A stretch of DNA of 64,000 nt, taken from contig JAHQRK010000017.1 in assembly GCA_019828595.1 (NCBI GenBank), positions 1,488,001-1,552,000 of the forward strand, in the 5' to 3' direction. Under the pieces are notes generated by a model, which did no database searches, had not been told where the DNA came from, and was given only the letters and a program-made list of their open reading frames with translations. The stretch is from Aphanomyces cochlioides (lineage: Eukaryota > Oomycota > Saprolegniomycetes > Saprolegniales > Verrucalvaceae). This document shows, in pieces, positions 53,901-64,000 of this stretch (positions within the stretch are counted from its first letter, which is position 1; each line of letters starts with the position of its first letter). The translations under genes and the position numbers were made by a program.

Positions 53901-54835
53901 TTACCAAACGTAAGGAATGAGCGTGGCGCGGCGCATCGCGGCGGCTTGAGGAAAGGTTTTGAGATACCATTCTTTGGCACGTATGGCGCTGATCGATTGA
54001 TTCACAGCGACCCACAGTGCGATCCAAATGACATTTTGGTTGCGGCATTGTGTCAAAAAGACCAACGAGACGTACAAGAGCACCTCAGCCAAGTACAAAG
54101 GACTCCACGTCAACTCAAACCAACCACCCGATGGTAATCCATATCCTCCCTTGGATTTAATCGCCATGAGAATCACATGACACTTCATTTGGTGCATGGA
54201 CGCCACGAGGAAGAGCGCAGTGCCAACGACAAACTGGATAATATCCATCCAATGCCATGAGAGCGGCGTGATCGCTCCTTCGTCGACAATGATCGACACA
54301 GAGACCAAAATGTAATGCCCCGTGCCGAGAAGAAATGCTAGAAAGAGTGAGGTTATTACATGATGAAAGGCTAGGAGATGTACCAGAAGCGTGCATGGTC
54401 GATTCGCCAAATTCAGTTAAAGCGGCGCTTTCCATCATCCTGCGAAATAGATGGCACTCCAGCAAGGCCAAACAGAAGATCGTTGTCGATGCCATGGACG
54501 AGTTCCAAACAACAACCAAGATGAAGCCATTCCACAGCCATCCCACAAAGTAAAAGAAACCAAACCAACTCTTTCGTATCTACAAAAGACTGGTCAGAGG
54601 CGACAAGAGTGACTCTGGTTACCAAGAAGGTCGCTGATTTTGGCTGAAGACGGCCATGCAGAGAAAGCTGCTTGAGAAATGGAACCATTGTACTGCCCAG
54701 GGCAGCGATGCTGAGAGCGGCCCATATTGCACGCAACATGGCGTTCAACGTCGCAGCATGGTCGAGTACAATGGCCTGGATGACTTGAATGACCTGTGTG
54801 GCGGTCATCCGTCCGTTTGAATCAATAAAACGCAT
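53901..54835 (-). CDS. polyprenol reductase (SRD5A3/DFG10-like), 5' end uncertain
   Basis: Exons 54835-54623, 54579-54384 and 54337-53901 give up to 281 residues. The family C-terminus is clear: GLPSGGWFELTWSPLYLAEV, WVAVNQSISAIRAKEWYLKT and ATLIPYVW. Exon 2 reads SWFGFFYFVGWLWNGF and LLECHLFRRMMESAALTEFG, also family-specific. The enzyme reduces the alpha-isoprene of polyprenol to dolichol for protein N-glycosylation in the ER membrane, and the protein has several membrane segments. The start may be ATG 54835, 54808 or 54739, or lie in a further upstream exon, since human SRD5A3 has 318 residues. Confidence 0.88.
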
Positions 54836-55239
54836 TCTCGTGGTTTAAAACCGGGGACGCTAACATACCGATCAAACCAGGTCATGAAGGCAGCGGCGGC
54901 CATGGCACGTCCTGCGATCTTCTCCATGCGATTCTCTGTTGCACCAGAGGTAGTCGCTGTTGTCTATTCGTCCTCTAGCAAATGTTCAAGCTGAATGCGG
55001 TGACTGGTCCACCCCACAGAGGGAAATTGGACAGTGCGGAGGTAAGTGGACGTGTACGAGGCATGCACCGGCAGCTCAAGCATTGCCCTTGAATATAGTC
55101 CCCTTGTCATTCCACGCAGAGCTCTCGTGAAGCTGGAGGAGCTTCTTCAATCCTTGACGATCTTGATCCTCGAGTTTGAACGCTTTTCAAATAAAAATCA
55201 AGATAAACTCATCGACACGTCTGATTGGCTTAAAAAACC

Positions 55240-56220
55240 ATGGAATCGATCCTTGACTTCACGCGCAATGGACTTGAGCGGGCGGCAGCAGAGAGGCGGC
55301 TCTTCGTGACGCTGACGTATGCTCAAAGCATTGATGGCTCGATCGCCGCTGTCCGAGGTACGGCTCTTTCTGTCCTGTTGTGGATGTACTTTTATATCGT
55401 ACAGGACAACCGACTTTGCTCAGTGGACAAGCTTCGATTAAGATGACGCATTCCTTGCGCACCTTGCATGAAGGAATCCTCGTAGGAATTGGAACCATTT
55501 TGGCTGACAATCCATCTCTAAATGCAAGATTTGCTGACGGTAAATTAATGAAGACGTTGCGAACTCAATACTGCCCAGGTCCGAATCCTCAACCTCTCGT
55601 CGTGGACGCCAAGCTCCAATGTCCACTTAAGATCAAGTTGTTCACTCAAGATACATGCAGAAAGCCGTGGATATTGACTCTGGATGAGTCATGGGACCAA
55701 GGTAAGCCACATGTTCAATGAAGGATTGAATGAAACTTATGTGGATTAGAGAAAGTTGCTCGAAAGATTGCATTGGAAGCAGCAGGCGCTGTTGTTCTAC
55801 CATGTTCATCAAAGCAAGTCGACGGAAAATCGAGTGGGCACATCGATCTATCAGATGCCTTTCGTTCGTGTTTAAATCGACGCCTTGGATTGTTCACATT
55901 TCACGTAGGCAAGGCATTTGATCGAGGTCTTGGGAGCATCATGGTAGAAGGCGGAGCGTCCATTCTAGCTGGATGCCTTAGTACTCACGCAAGCACAGGG
56001 AATCTTCTCGACCATGCAATCGTGACCATCGCACCAGTCTTTGTACGACATCTTTGCATGCCGGCCATTTCTCATCGAAAACAATGGCTAGATCGGCGGT
56101 TTTAAAGGCGTTGGGAAGTTGCTGCCGGCATTTCCTCACGTCGAGCGTCTTCAAGCTTGTCCTCTTGAGAACGACATGGTCATCTACGGTGTCTTTTCTC
56201 GTCCAGACGCTTCGAGCTAA
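55240..56220 (+). CDS. RIB7/RibD-C-like diaminohydroxyphosphoribosylamino-pyrimidine reductase
   Basis: Exons 55240-55357, 55405-55539, 55579-55701, then 55750 onward and a last exon about 56107-56220. The reading has FVTLTYAQSIDGSIAAVRGQ, TLLSGQASIKMTHSLRTLHE and ILVGIGTILADNPSLNARF. Later come GSIMVEGGASILAGCL, DHAIVTIAPVF and VIYGVFSRPDASS. These are the motifs of the RibD C-terminal reductase domain that reduces the ribosylamino-pyrimidine intermediate in riboflavin synthesis. Two places are not clean. The stretch LFTFHVGKAFDRG before GSIMVEGG is an apparent insertion. The join after TIAPVF (GTACGA...TTAAAG) does not keep frame with the final exon by simple GT/AG choice. Either the splice sites differ from mine or the copy has a lesion. 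Confidence 0.75.
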
Positions 56221-56330
56221 TTGAGTTGTCACATGGTCCTCTTCTTCACCCGATGCATCCTATCAAAACTGAGAATGGCTCAGCGTTGAAGTTTCCTTCA
56301 CTCTGATTGGGTAGATTTGTTCGGATAACA

Positions 56331-56370
56331 TTCCGGATAAACTATAAGTCCGGATATCATGTTATCCGGA
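56331..56370. promoter_or_regulatory. three TCCGGA-core elements upstream of the fRMsr fusion gene
   Basis: TTCCGGATAA (56331-56340), GTCCGGATAT (56348-56357) and TTATCCGGAG (56362-56371) lie 31-71 bp before the start codon at 56402. This is the densest cluster of the element in the window. Confidence 0.55.
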
Positions 56371-56401
56371 GGAGGATGTTCATTTTGAAATTTGACAAGG
56401 A

Positions 56402-57474
56402 ATGTCGACGTACGTACCGTGGAGCAGCGTGGAAGAGACGATCCAAAAGGAAGCGACGAAGGTCGTCTACGTGTACTTTGACACGCCAAGCGATGCTGAC
56501 AAAACGGAAAAAATTGTGCGCAAAATTGGAGAAATCCTTGGCCCTCACCGAACGGATTTGGTACGATTTGGATAATCTGTGAAAGGTGACTGGACGTCAA
56601 CGTAGATTCAAACCCGCGTCGATGCGTCGCAATTGGACGCGAACAAACTTGCGAAGTTGGGTGTGACACAAGTACCATTTATTCAATTGTACTACCAAGG
56701 CAAACTCAAGGCTGGATTGGATGCCTCCCATGCATTTGTACGAAATCTTAAGTCATTCTGGAATGATCATGACAACGATAGATTGACCGCCTCTTGCTCC
56801 CACAAATCGGCTGGTACGCTGGTGATAAGAGTAAGTGAATATGGTTGGATGTAAAATTGATGATAAATTCTTTAGGTCATGAAAAAGAAGATGCTTTGAC
56901 TCCTGTCGACTATGTCAAATTGACTGAAGAAATTGAACGCCGAACGCTTGCCGAGTCAGACTTTCTTGCTAATTGCTCTAACGTTTCTGCTGCCATTTGG
57001 GATGCCTTCAAGCAAGCTGGTCGGCCAGTGAACTGGGCAGGCTTCTACTTGAACCGACCCATTGAAGGCACGGAAAAGCGTCTACTCATTCTCGGACCTT
57101 TCCAAGGCAAGCCTGCATGCACTCGCATTGAATTTCACCGTGGGGTTTGTGGCGCCTGTGCCTCCACCCGTCGAATTCAGGTACAGAAAGTGTCACTTCA
57201 GAGCTAACATTTTTCGTAGCGTGTGCCATTCGTGAAGAATTTCCCTGGCCACATTGCCTGCGACGATGCATCGCAATCTGAAATCGTCTTGCCCATCATC
57301 GTCAACGGCGAGCTCATTGGTCTCCTCGACATGGACTGCCCCAACGAATACGGCTTCACAATTGCTGATGCTACCGGGCTTCAAGCAATTGTCGATCTCT
57401 TTGCTGCTCGTACGCATTGGGAGAGTTTCAACTTGTCTGTGCGCACGGCACCCATCGAAGAACACGACCACTAA
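56402..57474 (+). CDS. thioredoxin-like domain fused to GAF-type free methionine-R-sulfoxide reductase
   Basis: Exons 56402-56560, 56606-56813, 56876-57180 and 57220-57474 join in phase to 308 residues. The first ~110 residues have a thioredoxin-like layout (KVVYVYFDTPSDADKTEKIV, then KLGVTQVPFIQLYYQGKLKA with the cis-proline) but no CxxC. From ~150 on is the fRMsr GAF domain: NWAGFYLN, LGPFQGKPACTRIEFHRGVC, GACAST, FPGHIACDDASQSEIVLPII and GLLDMDCPNEYGF. The Cys in PACT and the two in GVCGAC are the usual redox residues. The enzyme reduces free Met-R-sulfoxide to Met. The fused thioredoxin-like part may dock or position a reductant; that is inference. Domain fusion at the N-terminus is unusual, as fRMsr proteins are normally ~160-180 residues. 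Confidence 0.88.
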
Positions 57475-57593
57475 ATGTGCGCTCATCAATTCTGTCTTCC
57501 TGCTATTGCTTTGCCCATGGACCTTGACTCTCAAGGAGATGGATAGATTATATCATGACCATTTCAGTTAAAGGTGACAACTTGAGCTTTTTA

Positions 57594-58366
57594 TTAAATG
57601 GATGACGTCATCGCTGCTGCAGCAAGTTTCTGTAGCTGTTCAAAGATCTTGATGGGGGCTGCGAGGCCAAACATTTTGATGAGCGGCGCTGGAAACTTGC
57701 CGCCAAAGTCAATGTGCGCATAAACCTTGGCGTCGCATTTTGCAGGATCAACTTCATGTGGATCCATGATGTAGCCCGTGAGCAGAGCTTGCGCACGAGC
57801 GTAGCCATGCTTCCAACCAAACTCGGACGAGGAAGTGATAGAGCGGGATGCAATGATCACTCGGCCGTCGGCTAAGTGTTTGGTGGTTGTGATGACACAG
57901 AAGTCCCGAGGATCGATAATCATGAAGCCATGGGTTTTAAAATATCGCAGGTCCGTCATGTCGTCGAATTGGTGAACAACACGACCAGACTTTGTAAACT
58001 TATCAAGCTGATGACCCATGTCGATGTCAGCAAGAATACGAGCACAGGTATTGACACAGGCACCAATCTTGCCGATGGTTTTCATTGCAGGCCATTCGCT
58101 GCCCTAAACATCGCCCCAGTAGACTTGAATGTCCTTTCGCTTCTTGTGTGTGGGCCAACGTTCCAAGTCTGTGGAATGATTCCATGCCCGTCAATTCTTG
58201 CGAGCAACATGGCGACCGTTTCTTCTTTGAACGATTCTAGATTCGCCTTGGCGACGGACAGCTCAAGCACTGGGTGTAGCCAGACCGACTCATCCAGAGC
58301 AACTTCCGCTTGGGAATTGTTCCCTCGGTTTGGAATACTTCCAGCATCGACATCGGCAGCACTCAT
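57594..58366 (-). CDS. START-domain (lipid-transfer-like) protein
   Basis: Exon 1 (58366-58160) and exon 2 (58103-57594), with a 56-bp intron, give 238 residues. The reading has the START fold pattern: NTCARILADIDMGHQLDKFT, DLRYFKTHGFMIIDPRDFCV, RVIIASRSITSS, GYIMDPHEVDPAKCDAKVYA and HIDFGGKFPAPLIKMF. START domains bind lipids such as sterols or phospholipids in a pocket. The protein has only this domain. The start is the first ATG in frame (MSAADVDAGSIP); the open stretch above it lacks one. The final residues are hydrophilic, without a signal for a particular organelle. Confidence 0.85.
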
Positions 58367-59513
58367 GATGTCGAAAAACTGATCTGGTCGAAAGTGACAT
58401 CCGTCGAGATGATGTTCATGCAATTTGGCAGGGACAACCGTTCAAGATTCAATTTGAAAAACCACCGACACCTGCGATTGTATCGGCGACGAATCTTTAC
58501 AAACCCACGCCAACAGATCCTACTGCAGATAAGCACAAAAAGCAATTAAAACCACAAGCTTAACATACCTCATCTTGCACAATGTACTTTGTCTATCTAG
58601 GTATTCGATCGACGTAGATTTCCTCGCCAAGGCGCGCCATCGTTCTCCTGCTGGTAAGATTCCAACTCCGTGTCAGCTTTCACTTCTGCGATTCATGCAC
58701 TTGTACTGTATAATCGACCAATCAGACAGAGTTACTATTAAATTTGATAACTGTCAAATATTATATCTCTATTCTATGCATTTACAAAGGTTATATTAGT
58801 TATAAGAGTATTTTAATGCAGCATCATAGTTGTCGTTGCTTCATTCGCTTCTTGTCGATAATGTCCTTCGAGTTCTCCTCCCCCCAGCGTCAACTTCTTC
58901 TACCCTAACGTTAATTTGTCAACAATTAATGATTGTACCAAAACATCAAGGAGTACGCTCCCTGGACGGGTGGTTGGTTTGTATGAGAGTCGTCAGCATT
59001 CCCCTCTTGCTCGTTGTATCAAAAATTCTATTGGGAGTCAACACTTCATGATCAATAAATGAATATGTCAACGGCTAATCGAATATATTCCCCCTCATGC
59101 TCGAGTCTATCAGGGGAAGCAGTGCCCTTTTAACAATGTTAGCTGTAATTGCTACAGCGTGATTACGAAGCGAATGTGCCTATTTGTGTCCCAGTACGTG
59201 GTTGCCTTGAATCCTTCCTTCTAAAACAAAAGTGGTAGTAATACAGCAATGGAGTCACCCATTAAGCTTGCTTTGTTCTCCTCAACGGCGTAAATATGTT
59301 GATGTTATCGTGTCATTTTGAGTATTGTTGACTCGACATGGTTGATTTTCTTTCCATGTCAATGAAACCAATTTATCCGTTTTTATTGGCTAAAATACAG
59401 CCAATCGCAATTTATTTTAAATAAATCATGCATTTTGACTTGAATTTTGTAGAAATAAACATAAAAATGTAAAATCTGTACTGATTGTAGTCCATTTCGT
59501 TATTTTGACAGCC
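58367..59513. other. intergenic, AT-rich, no gene recognised
   Basis: Several 60-80-codon open frames have no domain character. A GGCTAAAATACAGCCAATCG stretch with a CCAAT-type site lies near 59388, about 120 bp upstream of seipin. Confidence 0.4.
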
Positions 59514-60685
59514 ATGGCGAGGCGAATCCTTGGGTACATGTGGTCGGCCTTCGTGGCGCAGTGGCCGACGATCATTGCGCATGCAGAAGGAGCAATTCAA
59601 CGCATTGCAAACTCCGAGTTGACTGAGATTATCCGAGACTTGTCGTCGTTCTCGCTGCGTATGTTCCTCCGGTTCATGCAACTCTCGACTGCACTCGTCC
59701 TGCTCCTTACGTCTGCCTCAGCAATTTACGCATGCTTCTACTACCTCCTCATGCCAACAAAAATTCTTCACCGGTATGTCAACTTGTCGCTTTCGTCTAA
59801 TTTTGCTGTAGACCGCTGTATTTTGACTACGGTGTCCACAGTCTCGTGCTTCGAGAGAATGAACACGAACGTTTCCATGGACAAGCCGCCATCCAGCTTC
59901 CAGCTGCAACTTTAGATTTATCTACAGGACGAAATGGTCGCGATCAGTGGACATATACCAATGACGAAGACATGGATAAACCAATGGCGCCTCTCACGCC
60001 AGGTGCGAAGTATGACTTTGTGCTCGAATTCGACTTTGCTCAGTCGGACACGAATGTCGACATTGGTATGTTTATGGTGCGCACCAAAGTGCTCTCTGGC
60101 TTGAATGTCACTGCAAAGAGCGTGCGTCCAACTTTAGTTCGTCAAGGCCATTGGGTCGTTGACTTATCTTCTCGAATTGTTTGGATGGTGCCCACTCTAG
60201 CTCTTGGCCACGATGCTTCGTTGACTCAAACGCAACTTGTGCTTGCAATCAATGGCTACCAGGACTTGCGAGATCGACCGCTGACGTCGGTCCATGTCGA
60301 GCTCAGTCATCCAAGAGTGCAAGTCGTCCGAGCCTCTCTTAGCATCATTGCCCAATTGTCTGGCTTGCGATATCTCATGTATCACTGGTTTGCGCTCACG
60401 TCGACGATTGCGATCATCAACATCGCGTGTTTCGAAGTCTTCTTCTGCTTTATCTTCTACCTGTACTTGACCTTCCCATCTGGAGATTGGCCACCTGCGC
60501 CGCCAGCAGATGACGAAGAAGAGGACGATGAAGAAAAGTCGGCGACTCTTGAAGTAGACGATGAGGAAGAAGAGGAGGACGACGCAACGTCGCCACCACA
60601 AATATATGAAGCTCAAGTGTTTACTGCAGATTCGACAGCTCACTTGCGGCAACGCCATACAGGTCACGCCGCTAAAGCCATTTAA
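59514..60685 (+). CDS. seipin, lipid-droplet assembly protein
   Basis: Exons 59514-59773 and 59812-60685, with a 38-bp intron, give 377 residues. The N-terminal membrane segment (FMQLSTALVLLLTSASAIYA) is followed by the conserved luminal start PLYFDYG and then the beta-rich lumenal domain (ALTPGAKYDFVLEFDFAQSD-like region, DIGMFMVRTKVLSGLNVTAK). A second membrane segment (IAIINIACFEVFFCFIFYLY) comes before an acidic cytosolic tail (DDEEEDDEEKSATLEVDDEE). Seipin forms a ring in the ER that nucleates lipid droplets. The stop is 10 bp from the stop of the convergent acyl-AMP ligase gene. ATG 59514 is the first Met in frame. Confidence 0.95.
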
Positions 60686-60695
60686 TGTTTAATTT

Positions 60696-63203
60696 TTATC
60701 GAATCGCGATGCATCCACAGCAGATACGCGATTTTGGAGTTGGTGGGTCTTGGACGTAAGAAGTTTGGTGCTCGCCGTGTTCAGGAGTCTGCGGTGGAGC
60801 TAATGTTGCAGTCTGAAGCGCTTTGTACACGTCGGGCAACGTCGTCTGTTCGCCATAGAGCACATGGTCGGAGACTTGGAGTCCAAACCGATTCGTAATT
60901 ATGCCTTGCAATTGCGTCAAGCCCATGGAATCCATGCCCAACTACATTCAAGGTCAGCTTTCAGCCAAAAGCATATTTTATACCTCATGCAAAGTGGTCG
61001 TATCGGCTATTGTTGTTGCCGGCACATCCAATAATTGACCAATTTCGGTCCTCAAAAACGTCATGACTTCATCACGAGGCACAGATGCAAATGGAACGAT
61101 TTCACGAGGTGGTCTGTCCTCAGAGGGGATCACTTGAGCGTCGTCGTCTGCATTTTGGCTCTCAAATCGATAGACTTCGTTCAACGTTTTGTCCACGAAC
61201 GCATTTTTCGTTCGCCTGCGTGAAATTTTCCCACTGGTGGTTTTCGGGATCGAATGTGTGGTAATGAGAGCCAAAGCCGAGACGGAAACTCCATGTTCAA
61301 GGGAGATAGCGCGGCGAATGTCACTTGCCAATGATTCATTTGGCTTTTCAGTCTGCGCTCGAATTTCTGCCACAATGCCAAGTCCTTCTTGACCTTGCAG
61401 ACTGATTGTAAAGGCAGCGGAACAACCAGGACGAATGTCAGCGAATGATTCGACAGTCTTCTCGAGGTCCTATAATTCACCCATCAGTGAGATGCAACGT
61501 AGAGTTACTTTACCTGAGGGTAATGGTTGCGTCCGCGAATTATGACCAAGTCTTTTAGTCGGCCACAAATAAAGAGCTCTTCCTTGTAGAGAACACCGAG
61601 GTCTCCGGTTCGCATGTAGTTTGTTTGTCCTTCACCTTGGATTTTTGCTTCGAAAGAATGGACTGTTAGATCAGGTTGATTGTAATATCCATGTGTCGTG
61701 CTGCGGCTATGGATCCAAATTTCTCCCACCGTTCCTGGAGCGACTGCTTCGTTAGTCTCAGGGTTGACAATACGAAGATCGATTTGGCTATTAGGCACAC
61801 CACAACCCACCATTTCTTTCGTAGATCCACCGTTAGAGAGTTGAAAGAGTCCATCGTTTTCAAGAGCGGCCTTGTCCACATGAACTCGCAGGACATTGGG
61901 TGAACTCGTACAAACAAACACAGTGTGTTCAGCAAGGCCGTAAGTCGGCCTTACAACGCCATCTCGTAAGCCCAACGGCTTGAAAGTACGATAGAAAGCG
62001 TCAAGGGCTTCACCATCAATCGGTTCAGCACCATTGATCATGTGGCGAATGCTAGAGAGGTCAATAGGTTGATCAGGACTGGGTTGGAATTTGCGAGAGC
62101 AAAGTGCATACGCAAAGTTTGGAGCTTGTAATTGCGTTGCCTTGTACAAAGAAATAAGCCGAATCCACAAGGATGGATTCTTGATAAAGCTGAATGGGGA
62201 CATGTAGACACCATGACCGCCTACAGAACAGTGAAAAGTCTGAATTCTGAATTTCAATACCGGTGAAGAGAACGCCCAAATATGCCCCAATCAAGCCCAT
62301 GTCATGGTATTGAGGCAGCCATGACACAACGACAGAGTCGTCACCTGCGACCAATGCCGCAGAAATCAGCGTCAGATTGTGACTCAAATTGCCATGGGAA
62401 ATCATGACACCCTGTGGAGTTTTAACTAGGCACTGTAAGTAGACTGTACCTTGGGGTCGGAGGTTGACCCAGACGTGTATTGCAAAAAGGCAAGATCATC
62501 CAGGGATGGAGGAGTAATATTTGTAGCGTGAGGGGGTGTTGCCGTGGCAAGAGTATCTGTTTCGATCCATTGGAGGTCAGGCCATGGATATCTTTCAGAA
62601 AATGTGACTTTTTGCTTGATATCGAGCACTTTCTTCGCGTAGTTGTAGGACTTATTCGTCAATGCAACTTTGGCGCCAGCGTTTGAGCACACAGTCGCAA
62701 ACATGACAATATCCTTGCGCAATTTCCTCGGATCTAGCGCAGTTGGGTTACAGAACACAAGATTGAATCGTACCTGGTGGGTAAACAGGTACAGCTACAA
62801 CACCAGCCCGCAAGCATGCAAGAAAAGTCACAATAAAGTCCAAGCCAGGTGGGTAAACCAGGAGCACTTTTTCACCTCGTGCAAGTCCCAAACTACAATT
62901 CAGTCAGGTTCGTTCAATCCAGCAAAGCTTGTGTTACCCTTTTGACGACACGTTTGAACTCGTGACTAGCCACTTTGCTAGATTTGAGCTTCGGGCATGA
63001 ACATCCTTCAAATCTCTCAATTTTTCATTCGATTGCTTGACCTTACCTTGTACGTCAAGCTATCGACTACGCGTCCATTGTCGTCCACAAACTCATAGAG
63101 ATTCTTGCCATGACAGATTCAGTAGATCTATACAAGTCTTATCTACCTTGTCTGGATGATGGCTCGTCCAGTGGTCCAAGCGCTCCAGCAGCGTCTTCTC
63201 CAT
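60696..63203 (-). CDS. fatty-acyl-AMP ligase-like adenylating enzyme with C-terminal carrier domain
   Basis: Nine exons on the minus strand (63203-63147, 63103-63047, 63005-62938, 62892-62774, 62733-62450, 62411-62261, 62220-61514, 61469-60984, 60941-60696) give 724 residues with consistent phases; introns are 38-45 bp. Motifs: LLVYPPGLDFIVTFLACLRA, the A-domain P-loop AFLQYTSGSTSDPKG, VVSWLPQYHDMGLIGAYLG, PTYGLAEHT, YMRTGDLGVLY and SIPKTTSGKISRRR. These match fatty-acyl-AMP ligases rather than CoA ligases. The last exon has the carrier serine in LGMDSMGLTQLQG, so an activated acyl group may be loaded on its own phosphopantetheine arm. The C-terminus (RICCGCIAIR) has a Cys cluster that could be lipidated. 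What receives the acyl group is unknown. Confidence 0.9.
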
Positions 63204-63281
63204 CTTGAAATTACTCGACTGAGGTTTCAAACGGTCGACTTGTTTACAAATTTCAAATGAAACCATACAGTTCAACCAAAA

Positions 63282-63307
63282 GCCGGATAAATGTGATTTA
63301 TCCGGAC
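63282..63307. promoter_or_regulatory. two TCCGGA-core elements upstream of the acyl-AMP ligase gene
   Basis: GCCGGATAA (63282-63290) and TTATCCGGAC (63298-63307) lie 79-104 bp upstream of the minus-strand start codon at 63203. A further TTTATCCGGAAATTATCC lies at about 63689, beyond the stop of the next gene. Confidence 0.5.
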
Positions 63308-63721
63308 GATATCGAACCAGACACCTCGACAAGGTTGACCTTCGGCCTTGACCACAGTCAACCGCAACTCAACGACTAAAGCCCGTATATCGCAAGAAGC
63401 CAGGAGTTCTAATTGCTGATTGACCCCAAGAAGCAGAGAGAAAAGCCTGCCAGAAAAAACGTGGTTTGTGATGCATAAGCGTGTCGATGAGGCCCAAAAA
63501 TGAATAGCATGATGGTTTGGTCTACATGAAAGACCATTCTGCTTCTTTGCGAAAGGCGACTTTCGATGAATGAAGCCAGCGAAGTGCATGCGTGTGGCCC
63601 TAGAAGAGAGCGGTAGCAAGTGAGCTAAGTATAGCTGATGACAAAGGTGTTGGTATCACTTCTGACTTGCGATCTTTGACAAAAGGTCATTTATCCGGAA
63701 ATTATCCAGTCAGGAAGGTGT
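63308..63721. other. intergenic, no gene recognised
   Basis: A 115-codon open minus-strand frame (63619-63272) overlaps the promoter elements and has no domain character. Nothing else was seen. Confidence 0.4.
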
Positions 63722-64000
63722 CTACTTCTTGGTGGAGGCATCGAGAAGAGCATAGACTGCAGCAAAGAATGCAACAATGACAGCAATGACGAGCGCCATA
63801 GTCAAGCCGCTAGTGTTGTTGACGACAGGTGCAGTGTCTTCTTCAGCTACTGGTACTGGCTCGTTGTCCTCTTCAGGGATGAGTGATCGTCGCTTAGCTG
63901 CCTTTTCCTTGGCACGAGCCATCATTGCTACATCGCACCAGTCACAAGATGTCATTGCATTGCAAACGTACCATTTCTCGCGTTTTGAATGGCCGTTTCG
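63722..64000 (-). CDS. tail-anchored membrane protein, 5' part beyond right edge
   Basis: The last exon (63927-63722) reads AMMARAKEKAAKRRSLIPEE, an acidic Pro/Val linker, a transmembrane segment (GLTMALVIAVIVAFFAAVYA) and LLDASTKK. A 44-bp intron (63971-63928, GTACGT...GATGTAG) joins it to an exon running off the window, where the frame reads TAIQNARN. A single C-terminal membrane anchor points to insertion in the ER or another organelle. The family was not recognised. If the upstream exon is not used, ATG 63955 or the MM pair would start a short protein. Confidence 0.55.
   Translation of the reverse strand, partial: RNGHSKREKWYVCNAMTSCDWCDVAMMARAKEKAAKRRSLIPEEDNEPVPVAEEDTAPVVNNTSGLTMALVIAVIVAFFAAVYALLDASTKK

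Overview
The window is nuclear DNA of a eukaryote, most likely an oomycete of the Saprolegniales (Aphanomyces or a close relative). The grounds are very short introns (about 35-60 bp, GT..AG), tightly packed genes, arrays of the CxxxGCxxxAxxxGLCxxHGG zinc-finger type common in oomycetes, BED-finger and Myb/SANT transposon relics, and a degenerate TTTAGGG-type telomeric tract. Genus is inference; no marker gene is present.

Layout. 1-11.9 kb is accessory DNA. It holds an inverted duplication (2.66-3.60 kb against 10.40-11.35 kb) of a decaying gene family built from ~55-residue helical repeats with an EWExxxP core. The arms flank a hAT relic, a PIF/Harbinger-like relic, a two-exon orphan gene and a zinc-finger gene. 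12.3-18.99 kb has a 3' fragment of KAE1/OSGEP and a large TPR/IQ-motif/coiled-coil locus. 19-22 kb has a homocysteine S-methyltransferase, a tiny conserved Cys protein and a TMX-like thioredoxin. 22.3-33.1 kb is a cluster of secreted two-domain PAN/Apple-like proteins (two intact copies, one frameshifted, one scrambled), interrupted by a pogo-like element, a Myb/SANT relic and a Harbinger-like relic.

33.8-64 kb is mostly housekeeping: proteasome beta-5, PEX12, dynactin p24, kynureninase, a hAT element with perfect 8-bp target-site duplication, a coiled-coil protein, an ankyrin-like protein, an SBF2/KIAA0513-like protein, an F-BAR-like protein, two MITEs, a BED-finger protein, cytosolic leucyl-tRNA synthetase, a putative myristoylated protein, polyprenol reductase, a RIB7-like reductase, a thioredoxin-like/fRMsr fusion, a START protein, seipin, a fatty-acyl-AMP ligase with a carrier domain, and a tail-anchored protein running off the right edge.

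Themes. Convergent neighbours are extremely close, and in at least one case share the stop tetranucleotide TTAA. A palindromic TTATCCGGATAA-like element recurs 30-165 bp upstream of seven start regions and is a candidate core promoter or factor site. Several genes concern membranes, lipids and peroxisomes (PEX12, seipin, START, polyprenol reductase, acyl-AMP ligase), but they do not form an operon-like unit. Exon boundaries were assigned by hand from GT/AG signals and frame continuity; those marked tentative need transcript data.
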